Positions 8,749 to 17,405 of a DNA stretch of 64,000 bases are shown here, one piece after another. The notes beneath the pieces are model-generated. The model was given only the letters and a program-made list of their open reading frames with translations. It made no database searches and was not told where the DNA came from. How positions within the stretch are numbered: the first letter of the stretch is position 1; the number at the start of each line of letters is the position of its first letter. This stretch comes from Sphingomonas echinoides. GTDB lineage: Bacteria > Pseudomonadota > Alphaproteobacteria > Sphingomonadales > Sphingomonadaceae. The DNA lies in NCBI RefSeq assembly GCF_029623395.1, contig NZ_JAPYKK010000013.1, positions 1 to 64,000 of the forward strand, given 5' to 3'. A program made the translations under genes and the position numbers.

Positions 8749-11652
8749 ATGCTGACTCATATTTCCGTGCGCGGCGCGCGCGAGCACAATCTCAAGGACG
8801 TGTCGGTCGATATCCCGCGCGATACGCTGACGGTCATCACCGGGCTGTCGGGGAGCGGCAAGTCGAGCCTCGCGTTCGACACGATCTACGCCGAGGGCCA
8901 GCGCCGCTACGTCGAATCGCTCAGCGCCTACGCGCGCCAGTTCCTCGAACTGATGCAGAAGCCCGACGTCGACCATATCGAGGGCCTCTCCCCCGCGATC
9001 AGCATCGAGCAGAAGACCACCAGCCGCAACCCGCGCTCGACCGTCGCGACCGTTACCGAGATCTACGATTACATGCGCCTGCTATGGGCGCGCGTCGGCA
9101 TCCCGTACTCCCCCGCGACCGGCGAGCCGATCGCCGCGCAGACCGTCAGCCAGATGGTCGACCGCGTCATGGCGCTCCCCGAGGGCACGCGGCTCTATCT
9201 GCTCGCGCCAGTCGTGCGCGGGCGCAAGGGCGAGTATAAGAAGGAGCTGCTCGAATGGCAGAAGGCGGGGTTCACCCGCGTCCGCATCGACGGCGAGATC
9301 CACGAGATCGACGAAGCCCCCGCGATCGACAAGAAGTTCAAGCATGACCTCGAGGTCGTCGTCGACCGCCTCGTCATCGGTCCCGACATCGCGACGCGCC
9401 TCGCGGAAAGCTTCGAGGCCGCGCTGAAACTCGCCGACGGGCTCGCTTATGTCGACCCCGCCGATCCGGTCGAAGTCCATACCCCCAAGCAGGAAGTGCT
9501 CGGCGACAACGCGCCCCCCGGGCGCATCGTGTTCAGCGAGAAGTTCGCCTGCCCGATCTCGGGCTTCACCATCGCCGAGATCGAACCCCGGCTGTTCTCG
9601 TTCAACGCCCCCCAGGGCGCGTGCCCGGCGTGCGACGGCTTGGGCGAGAAACTGCTGTTCGACGAGGATCTCGTCGTCCCCAACCATGCGCTCAGCATCA
9701 AGAAGGGCGCAGTCGTCCCCTGGGCGAAGTCGAACCCCCCGTCGCCCTATTACATGCAGGTCCTCGGCAGCCTCGCGCGCGAATTCGACTTCAGCCTCGA
9801 AACCCCCTGGGAAGACCTGCCGGACGAGGCGCAGCGCACGATCCTGCACGGCACCAAGGGCAAGCCCGTCACGCTGACCTTCATCGACGGCAAGAAGTCC
9901 TACGACGTCAAGAAGCCGTTCGAAGGCGTGATCGGCAACCTCAACCGCCGCATGCTCTCGACCGAGAGCGCGTGGATGCGCGAGGAACTCAACAAGTACC
10001 AGAGCGCCGCCCCGTGCGAAGTCTGCCACGGCGGCCGCCTCAAGCCCGAGGCGCTCGCGGTCAAGATCGGGATGCGCGACATCTCGAGCGTCACGCGCCT
10101 GTCGGTCGTCGACGCGCTGAAATGGTTCGAACAAGTCCCCGCCGACCTCAGCGACCAGCAACGCGCGATCGCCGAGCGGATCCTCAAGGAAATCCTCGAA
10201 CGCTTGGGCTTCCTCAACAACGTCGGGCTCGATTATCTCAACCTCGATCGCACCTCGGGCACGCTGTCGGGCGGTGAATCGCAGCGCATCCGGCTCGCGT
10301 CGCAGATCGGCAGCGGGCTGTCGGGCGTGCTCTACGTGCTCGATGAACCGTCGATCGGGCTTCACCAGCGCGACAACGACATGCTGCTCAAGACGCTGCG
10401 GCGTCTGCGCGATCTCGGCAACACCGTGCTCGTCGTCGAGCATGACGAGGATGCGATCCGCACCGCCGATTATGTGATCGACATGGGGCCGGGCGCGGGC
10501 GTGCGCGGCGGGCATATCGTCGCGCAAGGCACGTTCGAGGAAGTCCTCGCCAACGAAAACAGCATCACCGCGGATTATCTGTCGGGCCGGCGCGAGGTCG
10601 CGGTGCCCAAGACCCGGCGCAAGGGCAATGGCAAGAAGATCACCGTCCACAACGCCACCGCCAACAATCTGAAGGGCGTCACCGCGAGCCTCCCGCTCGG
10701 CACCTTCACCTGCATCACCGGGGTCAGCGGCAGCGGCAAGTCGAGCTTCACGATCGACACTTTGTTCGCCGCCGCATCGCGCACCCTGAACGGCGCGCGG
10801 ATCGTCCAGGGCAAGCACGACAAGATCACCGGCCTGCAATATCTCGACAAGGTCATCGACATCGACCAGTCGCCGATCGGCCGCACCCCGCGCTCCAACC
10901 CCGCGACTTATACCGGCAGCTTCACCCAGATCCGCGACTGGTTCGCCGGGCTCCCGGAATCGCAGGCGCGCGGCTACAAGCCCGGGCGGTTCAGCTTCAA
11001 CGTCAAGGGCGGGCGCTGCGAGGCGTGCCAGGGCGACGGGCTGCTCAAGATCGAGATGCACTTCCTCCCCGACGTCTATGTGACGTGCGACGTGTGCCAC
11101 GGCGAACGCTACAATCGCGAGACGCTCGAGGTGAAGTTCAAGGGCAAGAGCATCGCCGACGTGCTCGACATGACGGTCGAGGACGCGGTCGATTTCTTCA
11201 AGGCGGTCCCGCCGATCCGCGACAAGATGGCGATGCTGCAGGAAGTGGGCTTGGGTTACGTCAAGGTCGGCCAGCAGGCGACGACGCTCTCTGGCGGCGA
11301 GGCGCAACGCGTCAAGCTCGCCAAGGAACTGTCCCGCAGGGCGACCGGGCAGACGCTGTACATCCTGGATGAGCCGACGACGGGGCTGCATTTCGAGGAC
11401 GTGCGCAAGCTGCTCGAAGTGCTCCACCAGTTGGTCGAGCAGGGGAATACGGTGGTCGTGATCGAGCACAATCTGGATGTCATCAAGACCGCGGACTGGG
11501 TGCTGGATCTTGGGCCTGAGGGTGGGGTCAAGGGCGGCGAGATCGTCGCGCAGGGGACGCCGGAGGTTGTGGCGAAGGCTAAGGGGAGCTTTACTGGGAA
11601 GTATTTGGCGCCGTTGTTGGGGAAGCGGTCGGCGAAAGCGGCAACACAGTAA
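8749..11652 (+). CDS. uvrA: Excinuclease ABC subunit UvrA
   Basis: 967 residues, the expected length. Two ABC ATPase modules are complete: Walker [11 protein letters not shown] at about 31-40 and [10 protein letters not shown] in the second half, with signatures [13 protein letters not shown] and [12 protein letters not shown], and CxxC zinc modules ([28 protein letters not shown]). UvrA scans DNA for bulky damage and loads UvrB in nucleotide excision repair. An SOS box lies at 8727-8741. The stop TAA shares its last base with the ATG of the next gene (TAATG), so the E3-type RNase gene is directly coupled to uvrA. Confidence 0.98.
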   Translation: MLTHISVRGAREHNLKDVSVDIPRDTLTVITGLSGSGKSSLAFDTIYAEGQRRYVESLSAYARQFLELMQKPDVDHIEGLSPAISIEQKTTSRNPRSTVATVTEIYDYMRLLWARVGIPYSPATGEPIAAQTVSQMVDRVMALPEGTRLYLLAPVVRGRKGEYKKELLEWQKAGFTRVRIDGEIHEIDEAPAIDKKFKHDLEVVVDRLVIGPDIATRLAESFEAALKLADGLAYVDPADPVEVHTPKQEVLGDNAPPGRIVFSEKFACPISGFTIAEIEPRLFSFNAPQGACPACDGLGEKLLFDEDLVVPNHALSIKKGAVVPWAKSNPPSPYYMQVLGSLAREFDFSLETPWEDLPDEAQRTILHGTKGKPVTLTFIDGKKSYDVKKPFEGVIGNLNRRMLSTESAWMREELNKYQSAAPCEVCHGGRLKPEALAVKIGMRDISSVTRLSVVDALKWFEQVPADLSDQQRAIAERILKEILERLGFLNNVGLDYLNLDRTSGTLSGGESQRIRLASQIGSGLSGVLYVLDEPSIGLHQRDNDMLLKTLRRLRDLGNTVLVVEHDEDAIRTADYVIDMGPGAGVRGGHIVAQGTFEEVLANENSITADYLSGRREVAVPKTRRKGNGKKITVHNATANNLKGVTASLPLGTFTCITGVSGSGKSSFTIDTLFAAASRTLNGARIVQGKHDKITGLQYLDKVIDIDQSPIGRTPRSNPATYTGSFTQIRDWFAGLPESQARGYKPGRFSFNVKGGRCEACQGDGLLKIEMHFLPDVYVTCDVCHGERYNRETLEVKFKGKSIADVLDMTVEDAVDFFKAVPPIRDKMAMLQEVGLGYVKVGQQATTLSGGEAQRVKLAKELSRRATGQTLYILDEPTTGLHFEDVRKLLEVLHQLVEQGNTVVVIEHNLDVIKTADWVLDLGPEGGVKGGEIVAQGTPEVVAKAKGSFTGKYLAPLLGKRSAKAATQ

Positions 11653-11879
11653 TGGTGCCTGTGCCTAGCGATTGCTTCCTACACGATTTGGAATCGATAG
11701 GAGCCCCGCACGGGCGCAAGCGTTGGCGAAGTTACGATGGCAAGCGATTATACGAGTGGGATTCACAGCACGGCGAAGTTGAGGTATATACGAAACGTGG
11801 TTTCCATATTTTCGTCGGTGACCCCGTAACCGGGTCACCGATCAAGCCTGCGGTAGAAGGAAGGCGGATTGATGTTTGA
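11652..11879 (+). CDS. Stand-alone colicin E3-type ribonuclease domain
   Basis: 75 residues, essentially only the cytotoxic domain of colicin E3/cloacin, which cuts 16S rRNA in the decoding centre. The motif YEWDSQHGEVEVY matches colicin E3 YEWDSQHGELEGY, and the family catalytic residues are all present: D37, H40, E44 and R71 (in GRRI). The GDPVTGSPIK segment matches the E3 FDPKTG loop. No translocation or receptor domain and no signal peptide are present, so it is predicted to act inside the producing cell or be delivered by an unknown route. It overlaps the uvrA stop by 1 nt and the next gene by 8 nt. Base composition is more AT-rich than its surroundings. Toxicity is untested. Confidence 0.8.
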   Translation: MVPVPSDCFLHDLESIGAPHGRKRWRSYDGKRLYEWDSQHGEVEVYTKRGFHIFVGDPVTGSPIKPAVEGRRIDV

Positions 11880-12204
11880 TTTCTCTCGCTCCTTCATGGA
11901 GCAGGCACTGAACGGTGAACTGTTCCCCGATGAGATCGAAGCGTTCATCGAGCGATGGCACGAGGGCGGCACAGGAAAAGAGCTGCATGACTATCTTGGC
12001 CTCTCGTGGGACGAGTTTAGTTGGTGGGGGATGGACGCAGATCAGATGCCCTTGATAATAGCGGCTAGGCATCAAAATCGCTCTTTTCTTGACGCAGCCA
12101 ACGATAATATGTTTGAGCAGCGTTTAGCAGCACGATCGGATCAAACCGCCAAGATAGCGCGCTTAAGTGCATGGCTATCAGAGCGCGGCACACTGCCTGA
12201 GTGA
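11872..12204 (+). CDS. Unknown 110-residue protein, candidate immunity protein or antitoxin
   Basis: I do not recognise this family with certainty. The acidic N-terminal half (ELFPDEIEAFIERWHEG, LHDYLGLSWDEFSWWG) looks like a compact helical domain; the rest is helical with a basic patch (EQRLAARSDQTAKIARL). It does not resemble colicin E3 immunity protein in sequence. The ATG at 11872 lies inside the toxin stop region and has a GAAGGAAGG ribosome binding site; a TTG one codon earlier is an alternative. Its position between the toxin and the protease, with overlaps on both sides, suggests that it neutralises the RNase (inference). Confidence 0.6.
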   Translation: MFDFSRSFMEQALNGELFPDEIEAFIERWHEGGTGKELHDYLGLSWDEFSWWGMDADQMPLIIAARHQNRSFLDAANDNMFEQRLAARSDQTAKIARLSAWLSERGTLPE

Positions 12205-13163
12205 TGCGTCCTGAAGAGAATCTTGCGAAAAGGTTGGTTTGGCGGCATAGTTTATCTCCTCGTATCGATGTTATGCACCTTGCTAGTCTTTACGCCACGG
12301 TGGAGGTTTGTAGGTTTCCCGTCGATGTTGACGGAGTTAGCCTGTTTCTTAAGAACAAGCAGCGCAGACCTCACATACTTGTAAGTGAAGCATTATCTCC
12401 ACGACGGCAGAGATTTACTCTTGCTCATGAACTTGGGCATGTTCTGATACCTTGGCATCTTGGGTCTATTGTCGATGAGACGGATCTGATCAATTCGATC
12501 GAGCGCTCGACGTATTGGGATCTTGAAGGCGAAGCCAATCGTTTTGCGTCGGAATTACTGATTCCGACAGACTGGATGCAAAGCATAGTCGCAAGTACGT
12601 CTGATGCAGCAGCATCAACTAGGATAGTAGTAGAGTCAGCTGACGTATCAATTCAAGCAGCCACGGTAAAACTGCTAAACAGCCTTCCAGCCGGATATGT
12701 ATTCGCTAGAGTTCACGCAGGCGAAGTGACTTGGTCCGGAAATAGCATCGGCACTTTGGCAAGTCGCGTGCCGTACGGACCAGTTGACGTTGATTCACTG
12801 TTTCCGGCTGCGGAACAGCATAGCTGGGCGGCCGGAAGCGACGGATATTATCATTGGTGGCAACTTAAAGACGCTTTGCCACTTCCGGATATTGAGGAAG
12901 GCGATGACTGGCGTCTGCTACTGCAACAGATATTAGACGACATACCCCTTTTCGATCCAAATAAACTCAGATCATCGATCCACGGTGTCATAGCCGCAGC
13001 AAATGGGAGTGTTAGGGAAAATCGTTCCACTGAACGAATATATGCTGTGTGCCTAAACAGATTGGAAGGACGGGCTAATGACGCGAGCGGCATTCAGCAA
13101 GTGATTAAGCACGCCCTATTCAGTAGATTTTTGGTTGCAAAGGTCCGGGACTTTAGAGTGTGA
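12204..13163 (+). CDS. ImmA/IrrE-family zinc metallopeptidase
   Basis: 319 residues. The zinc motif HELGH lies at about residues 75-79 (RFTLAHELGHVLI) and the third-ligand region EGEANRFASELLIP about 30 residues later, as in ImmA/IrrE (COG2856) proteases. These usually cleave a partner regulator. The last 170 residues are not recognisable. The ATG at 12204 shares one base with the previous stop (TGATG), so the three genes are translationally coupled; a GTG at 12201 is an alternative. GC content is clearly lower than in neighbouring genes, a sign of horizontal transfer. A natural hypothesis is cleavage of the preceding protein to free the RNase. Confidence 0.8.
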   Translation: MRPEENLAKRLVWRHSLSPRIDVMHLASLYATVEVCRFPVDVDGVSLFLKNKQRRPHILVSEALSPRRQRFTLAHELGHVLIPWHLGSIVDETDLINSIERSTYWDLEGEANRFASELLIPTDWMQSIVASTSDAAASTRIVVESADVSIQAATVKLLNSLPAGYVFARVHAGEVTWSGNSIGTLASRVPYGPVDVDSLFPAAEQHSWAAGSDGYYHWWQLKDALPLPDIEEGDDWRLLLQQILDDIPLFDPNKLRSSIHGVIAAANGSVRENRSTERIYAVCLNRLEGRANDASGIQQVIKHALFSRFLVAKVRDFRV

Positions 13164-13206
13164 ATAATCGTGCATGAGCGATAAAATAATCGTGCATGCG
13201 CTATAA
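13163..13206 (+). repeat. Tandem repeat of two 22-bp units after the protease gene
   Basis: Two adjacent units, 13163-13184 and 13185-13206, both begin AATAATCGTGCATG and differ at 2 of 22 positions. The first unit starts at the last base of the protease stop codon. It could be a protein-binding site, a scar of integration or a slippage product. Confidence 0.65.
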
Positions 13207-13224
13207 ATAGTGTTTGTATTATCA

Positions 13225-13520
13225 CTACCCTGCCGCCTTCAGCAAAGTCACATTGCTCGCCCCCTTGCCAGACCAGCCCTTTTGACATGAACGTGGTCGG
13301 TTACGTCGGGGTCGAAGCACAGCACTTACCGCTTGGTTACGGCGCGCTGCAGCGGGCTGCTTCGCATGACGCCGTTAGGGCCAAGATAACCCGTCGCCGG
13401 GCGGACCACCGCCCCGCCGACCGACACTTCCGCCACATCGAGCAGATCGTCCGTCAGCTCGGGCGCATCGTCCGCTGGCTCAAGCCAACCGGGATCGGAA
13501 TCTCGCGCGCTCTCGGTCAT
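13225..13520 (-). pseudogene. Decayed BrnA-type antitoxin
   Basis: The first 64 codons (13520 to 13326) read as the N-terminus of a BrnA-like antitoxin (DDAPELTDDLLDVAEVSV). The frame then meets a stop (AVTKR*), after which family-like sequence continues (FDPDVTDHV) and, in another frame, the usual C-terminal end GKGASNVTLLKAAG up to a stop at 13225. So at least one nonsense change and one frameshift have broken it. It overlaps the remnant brnT upstream, keeping the brnT-brnA order. Confidence 0.5.
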
Positions 13521-13780
13521 TGGCCTTTCTTATCACAAGGAGCCGTCGTCCGCGCGGGGGAAGCAACGCCAAGACTTCCCGACGCATGCCCTCCCACCCC
13601 CGCCGTCACCATGAACTCGTTTCAGGGTCCACCGCTCCACAGGGGCGGTCCGAGCGTGTTGCGCCGTGGATGCTGAAACAAGTTCAGCATGACGGAAGAA
13701 GGGAGATCAGCGCCGTCTCGGCGAAGCGCGCGCGCGCCCCGCGTGGGGTCGCGCTTGGCCGGGTCGAAGCTGACCTCCAC
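13480..13780 (-). pseudogene. Decayed BrnT-type toxin with a 92-bp repeat in its middle
   Basis: From a GTG at 13780 the minus strand reads VEVSFDPAKRDPT, the typical BrnT start, then a frameshift gives RGARFAETALIS. The middle is replaced by the palindromic repeat 13605-13696. After the repeat the BrnT-like C-terminus resumes (LLVIRKANDRERA) and ends at a stop at 13480, overlapping the brnA ATG. BrnT is a RelE-fold RNase; this copy cannot be functional. Confidence 0.5.
13605..13696. repeat. 92-bp palindromic REP-like repeat, copy 2
   Basis: Same length and arm sequences as the copy at 7872-7963 (...GAACTCGTTTCAGG and GGATGCTGAAACAAGTTCAG, CATGACGG end), with a different centre. It lies inside the remnant brnT gene. 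The rest of the gap to 13987 (13781-13987) holds no recognisable gene or site. Confidence 0.75.
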
Positions 13781-13987
13781 CTGCCCTTCATGGAACTCCG
13801 AAAAGGCGAGAGTCAGCCGACTGCGCACCCTTCGCCTCAGAAGCTCCCTCCCGGATCAGCGCCCCGCCATCGCCGCTGTCCTACACGCCCCCGAAAGCCT
13901 AAGCTCCCGCCCGCTCTTTGACACCACCGCGCCCCAAGATTTCGCCCGCACCACCGGGCGATCCGCACCCCGCGTCCGCCCGACGCG

Positions 13988-15421
13988 CTACCCTTCCACA
14001 GCGCCCGCCGCCCCCGTCGCCAGCACCGACCGCCGCCGCGAATAGCCGAAGTACAGCGCCGCCGCCCCGCCCAGCCACACTGCGAACAGCAGGTACGTGT
14101 CCTTCGGCAACCCCGCGATCAGATACAGGCAGAAAGCGGCGCTCGCGATCGGCAGAACAGGGTAGAAGGGCACGCGGTAGCCGCGCGGCAGGTCCGGGCG
14201 GCTGCGGCGGAGCAGGATCACGCCGATCGACACCGAGGCGAAGGCGATCAGCGTCCCCATGCTCGTCAGGTTGACCAGCACGTCGAGCGGCACCAGGGCT
14301 GCGAGCAGCGCGACCCCACCCGCGACGACCCAGGTGTTCTGCCTAGGCACCTGCCGCACCGGGTCGACCCGGCGGAAGAAGGCGGGGAGCAGCCCGTCGC
14401 GGCTCATCGCGTACAGGATCCGCGTCTGGCCGTAGAGCACCACCAGCGTGACGCTGAAGATCGACGCGATCGCGCCGAGCGACAGCGCGAGCGCGGGCCA
14501 CGCCGCCCCGGTCAGAGTGTGGAGGATCACCGCGAGCCCCGCCTCCTGCCCCTTGAACGCGGTCCACGGCTGCGCGCCGACCGCGGCGACCGAGACGAGG
14601 ATATAGGCGGCGGTGACGATCAGCAGCGACAGGATGATCGCGAGCGGCAGATTGCGGCGCGGATTGTCGACCTCCTCGCCCGCGGTCGAGACCGCGTCGA
14701 TCCCGATGTAGGAGAAAAAGATCGACGACGCCGCCGATCCGATCCCGATCAGCCCGCGTGGCGCGAAGGGGTGGTAATTATCGACTGAAAAGTGTGCAAA
14801 AGCGACGCAAACGAACAGCAAAAGCACCGCAATCTTGAGCAAAACGAGCACGGAATTGACTGTTGTCGACTCCTTTGCGCCACGCAGCAGCAGCGTCAGG
14901 CACAGTCCGACCAGCACGACCGCGGGCAGATTGACCACCCCGCCCGCCCCCGGCGGCCGCGCGATCGCATCGGGAATTCTCCAGCCGGTGGTGAGGCTTA
15001 GCGCCTCGTTGCAATATTGCCCCCACCCCACCGCAATCGCCGAGGCCGACACGCCATATTCGAGCAACAGGCACGCGCCGATCAGGAAAGCGGCAAATTC
15101 TCCCATCGTTGCATAGGCATAGGAGTAAGAAGACCCCGCCACCGGCACCGCCGACGCGAGCTCAGCATAGCAAAGCGCGGTCAGCGCAGCGGTAATCCCG
15201 GCGATCACGAACGACACGCTCACCGCCGGCCCCGCCTCGGGCACCGCGGTGTTGAGCGCGACGAAGATCCCCGTCCCGATCGTCGCGCCGACGCCGAGCA
15301 TGGTCAGCTGGAACAGCCCGAACTTGCGCCCGAGGCCGTGGCTATGCCCTTCTCCGGCCACGATAAAGTCGGCGACGGGCTTGCAGCGGAACAGCGTCGT
15401 CCACAGCGATGGGTTGGTCAA
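13988..15421 (-). CDS. APC-superfamily amino acid permease
   Basis: 477 residues with 12 predicted membrane segments. The APC signature is in TM1 (TMLGVGATIGTGIFVALN), and ELASAVPVAGSSYSYAYATMGE marks TM3. It is of the same broad CAT-like type as the permease at 6386-7810 but is clearly a different gene. It is monocistronic, transcribed away from the DUF885 hydrolase; substrate unknown. Confidence 0.85.
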   Translation of the reverse strand: MTNPSLWTTLFRCKPVADFIVAGEGHSHGLGRKFGLFQLTMLGVGATIGTGIFVALNTAVPEAGPAVSVSFVIAGITAALTALCYAELASAVPVAGSSYSYAYATMGEFAAFLIGACLLLEYGVSASAIAVGWGQYCNEALSLTTGWRIPDAIARPPGAGGVVNLPAVVLVGLCLTLLLRGAKESTTVNSVLVLLKIAVLLLFVCVAFAHFSVDNYHPFAPRGLIGIGSAASSIFFSYIGIDAVSTAGEEVDNPRRNLPLAIILSLLIVTAAYILVSVAAVGAQPWTAFKGQEAGLAVILHTLTGAAWPALALSLGAIASIFSVTLVVLYGQTRILYAMSRDGLLPAFFRRVDPVRQVPRQNTWVVAGGVALLAALVPLDVLVNLTSMGTLIAFASVSIGVILLRRSRPDLPRGYRVPFYPVLPIASAAFCLYLIAGLPKDTYLLFAVWLGGAAALYFGYSRRRSVLATGAAGAVEG

Positions 15422-15501
15422 GGCGGCGGTCCTTCATGCCCGGGCTGGGATGCCCAAGCCGCTCGCATAGAAGCGTTTTCCCCGCCGCGAAAGCGCAGCC
15501 G

Positions 15502-17316
15502 CTACCCCCGCTTCGCCGCGATATAGCGGTTCACCTGCTCGTCGAGCACGTCGAGCGGCAACGCCCCTTGGCTCAGCACCGCCTCATGAAAATCGCGGAT
15601 ATCGAAGCGCGGCCCCAGCGCCTTCTCCGCGCGCTTCCGCAGCTCGGAGATTTTTAGCTGGCCGATCATGTAGCTAGTCGCCTGCCCCGGCCAGTTGAAA
15701 TAGCGATCGACCTCGCGCGCGATGTCCTTGTCCGCCACCGAACTGTTCGCCTTGAAGTACGCGATCGCCTGTTCGCGGGTCCAGCGCTTGGAATGGATTC
15801 CCGTATCGAGCACCAGGCGGATCGCCCGCCACACCTGGAGCGACAGCATCCCGAACCGCGCATACGGGTCCTTATAGACCCCCATCTCGTCCGCAAGTCG
15901 TTCAGAATACAGCCCCCATCCCTCGCCATAGGCGCCGTAGAAGCCGAACTTGCGGAACTTCGGCAAGCCCGTCAGCTCCTGCTGCCGCGCGAGCTGGAAG
16001 TGATGCCCCGGCGCGCCCTCATGCGCCGCGATCCCGGCGACCTGCACCTTCTGCGTCTGGTTCATGTCGACCAGATTGACGTAATAAATCCCCGGCCGCG
16101 ACCCATCTGCCGAGGGCGGGTTGTAGAAGGCGGTCGACGCAGTCCCCTCGCGCCACTTTTCGACCGCGCGCACTTCGAGCGGGATCTTGGGCAAAATGCT
16201 GAAGTAGCGCGGCGCGACTTTCATCACCGATGCGATCACGGCGCGCGCATCGGCAAGATAGGTTTCGCGCCCTTCCGCGGTGTTGGGATATTTGAACCGG
16301 GGTTCGGTGCGGATGTACGCGAAGAACTGTTCGAGCGTCCCCTTGAAGCCGACCTTGCGCTTAACCGTCTCCATCTCCTGCCTAATTGCCGCGACCTGGC
16401 GCAGGCCGAGGGTATGGATCTCGTCCGCGGTCAGGTTGGTCGTGGTCGAACTTTTCAGCTGATCGGCATAATAGGCCGCGCCATCGGGCAAGCTCCACGC
16501 ACCGAAATTGCCCTTGGACAGCGGCTCGATCGCGTCGAGCGATGCGAAAAGCGTGTCATACCCCTTGCGAAACGGCCCAGTCAGCGCCGCAGTCGCGTCG
16601 GCAATCAGTTTCGTCTTGGTCTCGGCGGGCGCATCGAGCGCGCCGACCTTCTTGCGGAAGTCGGCGAGCAGCGTGGAATCGGGCCCGCTGTCGAACGGCG
16701 CTCCGGTGATGACCGCACGCGCATCCGCCCGCGCAGGCGCGAAGTTGACCTTGTTGGGAATGATCCCGGCGGCCGCCTGCGCGCGCATCGTCGCCGACAC
16801 TTCGCGCATCACGCGCTCGGTCTCGCGCAGCCGGGCGATGTACGCCTGCGCGTCGGCGACCGTATCGACCTTGTGGTTGTTGATCAGCAAGACGGGGATG
16901 TCGCCCGCCGGGCTGCCATTGGTCGAGACAGGAAAGCGCAACTTGCGGAATTGGAACGACTCCCGCCCCCGCGCGACCTGATATTCGAACAGGCGATAGC
17001 TGACCCGCGCGCTCTCGCCGAATTGATCGGGGCGGAAACGGGCGTGGAGGTCCTGCAACTGCCGTTCGGATAGCGCCTGCGCGCGCACCGCGGCCGCGTC
17101 GGTATAATCGTCGAGGCGATCGTAATGCGTCTTGAGACCGAGCTGTGTCAGCGATTCCGGGCTGAGATCGAGTTGCGCGTCATACGCCTGGTCGAGGAAT
17201 TGCAGCAGCGCCGCGTCCTGCGCCTGCGTCGCCGCCGGGGCCTGTACCGGACTGGGCGCTTGCGCCTGGATCAGTGGAGCGGCGGACAACAGCATGACTG
17301 CAAGGGCAAGACGCAT
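15502..17316 (-). CDS. DUF885 family exported protein, probable metallo-hydrolase
   Basis: 604 residues starting with a clear signal peptide (MRLALAVMLLSAAPLIQAQA). The ATG at 17316 has a good AGGAG site; the open frame extends further upstream but is not protein-like. The DUF885 C-terminal half contains the HExxH-like zinc motif HEGAPGHHFQL and GEGWGLYSERLADEMG, as in gluzincin-like peptidases. It probably acts in the periplasm on peptides or related bonds; true substrate unknown. It lies 89 bp downstream of glpK on the same strand. Confidence 0.8.
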   Translation of the reverse strand: MRLALAVMLLSAAPLIQAQAPSPVQAPAATQAQDAALLQFLDQAYDAQLDLSPESLTQLGLKTHYDRLDDYTDAAAVRAQALSERQLQDLHARFRPDQFGESARVSYRLFEYQVARGRESFQFRKLRFPVSTNGSPAGDIPVLLINNHKVDTVADAQAYIARLRETERVMREVSATMRAQAAAGIIPNKVNFAPARADARAVITGAPFDSGPDSTLLADFRKKVGALDAPAETKTKLIADATAALTGPFRKGYDTLFASLDAIEPLSKGNFGAWSLPDGAAYYADQLKSSTTTNLTADEIHTLGLRQVAAIRQEMETVKRKVGFKGTLEQFFAYIRTEPRFKYPNTAEGRETYLADARAVIASVMKVAPRYFSILPKIPLEVRAVEKWREGTASTAFYNPPSADGSRPGIYYVNLVDMNQTQKVQVAGIAAHEGAPGHHFQLARQQELTGLPKFRKFGFYGAYGEGWGLYSERLADEMGVYKDPYARFGMLSLQVWRAIRLVLDTGIHSKRWTREQAIAYFKANSSVADKDIAREVDRYFNWPGQATSYMIGQLKISELRKRAEKALGPRFDIRDFHEAVLSQGALPLDVLDEQVNRYIAAKRG

Positions 17317-17405
17317 CGAGATTTTCTCCTGAGGACGCGCCTTGTCGCGCGCCGGTGATCGCGGCGCAATCGGCCAACACCGATGCCACTGGCGTTGGAC
17401 GCCCC

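Noticed and set aside
9082..11469. A 795-codon minus-strand open frame
   Set aside because: Antisense to uvrA throughout, low-complexity composition, no recognisable domain.
13287..13676. Plus-strand open frames between the protease and the second permease
   Set aside because: They are antisense to the brnTA remnants and cross the palindromic repeat; no protein resemblance.
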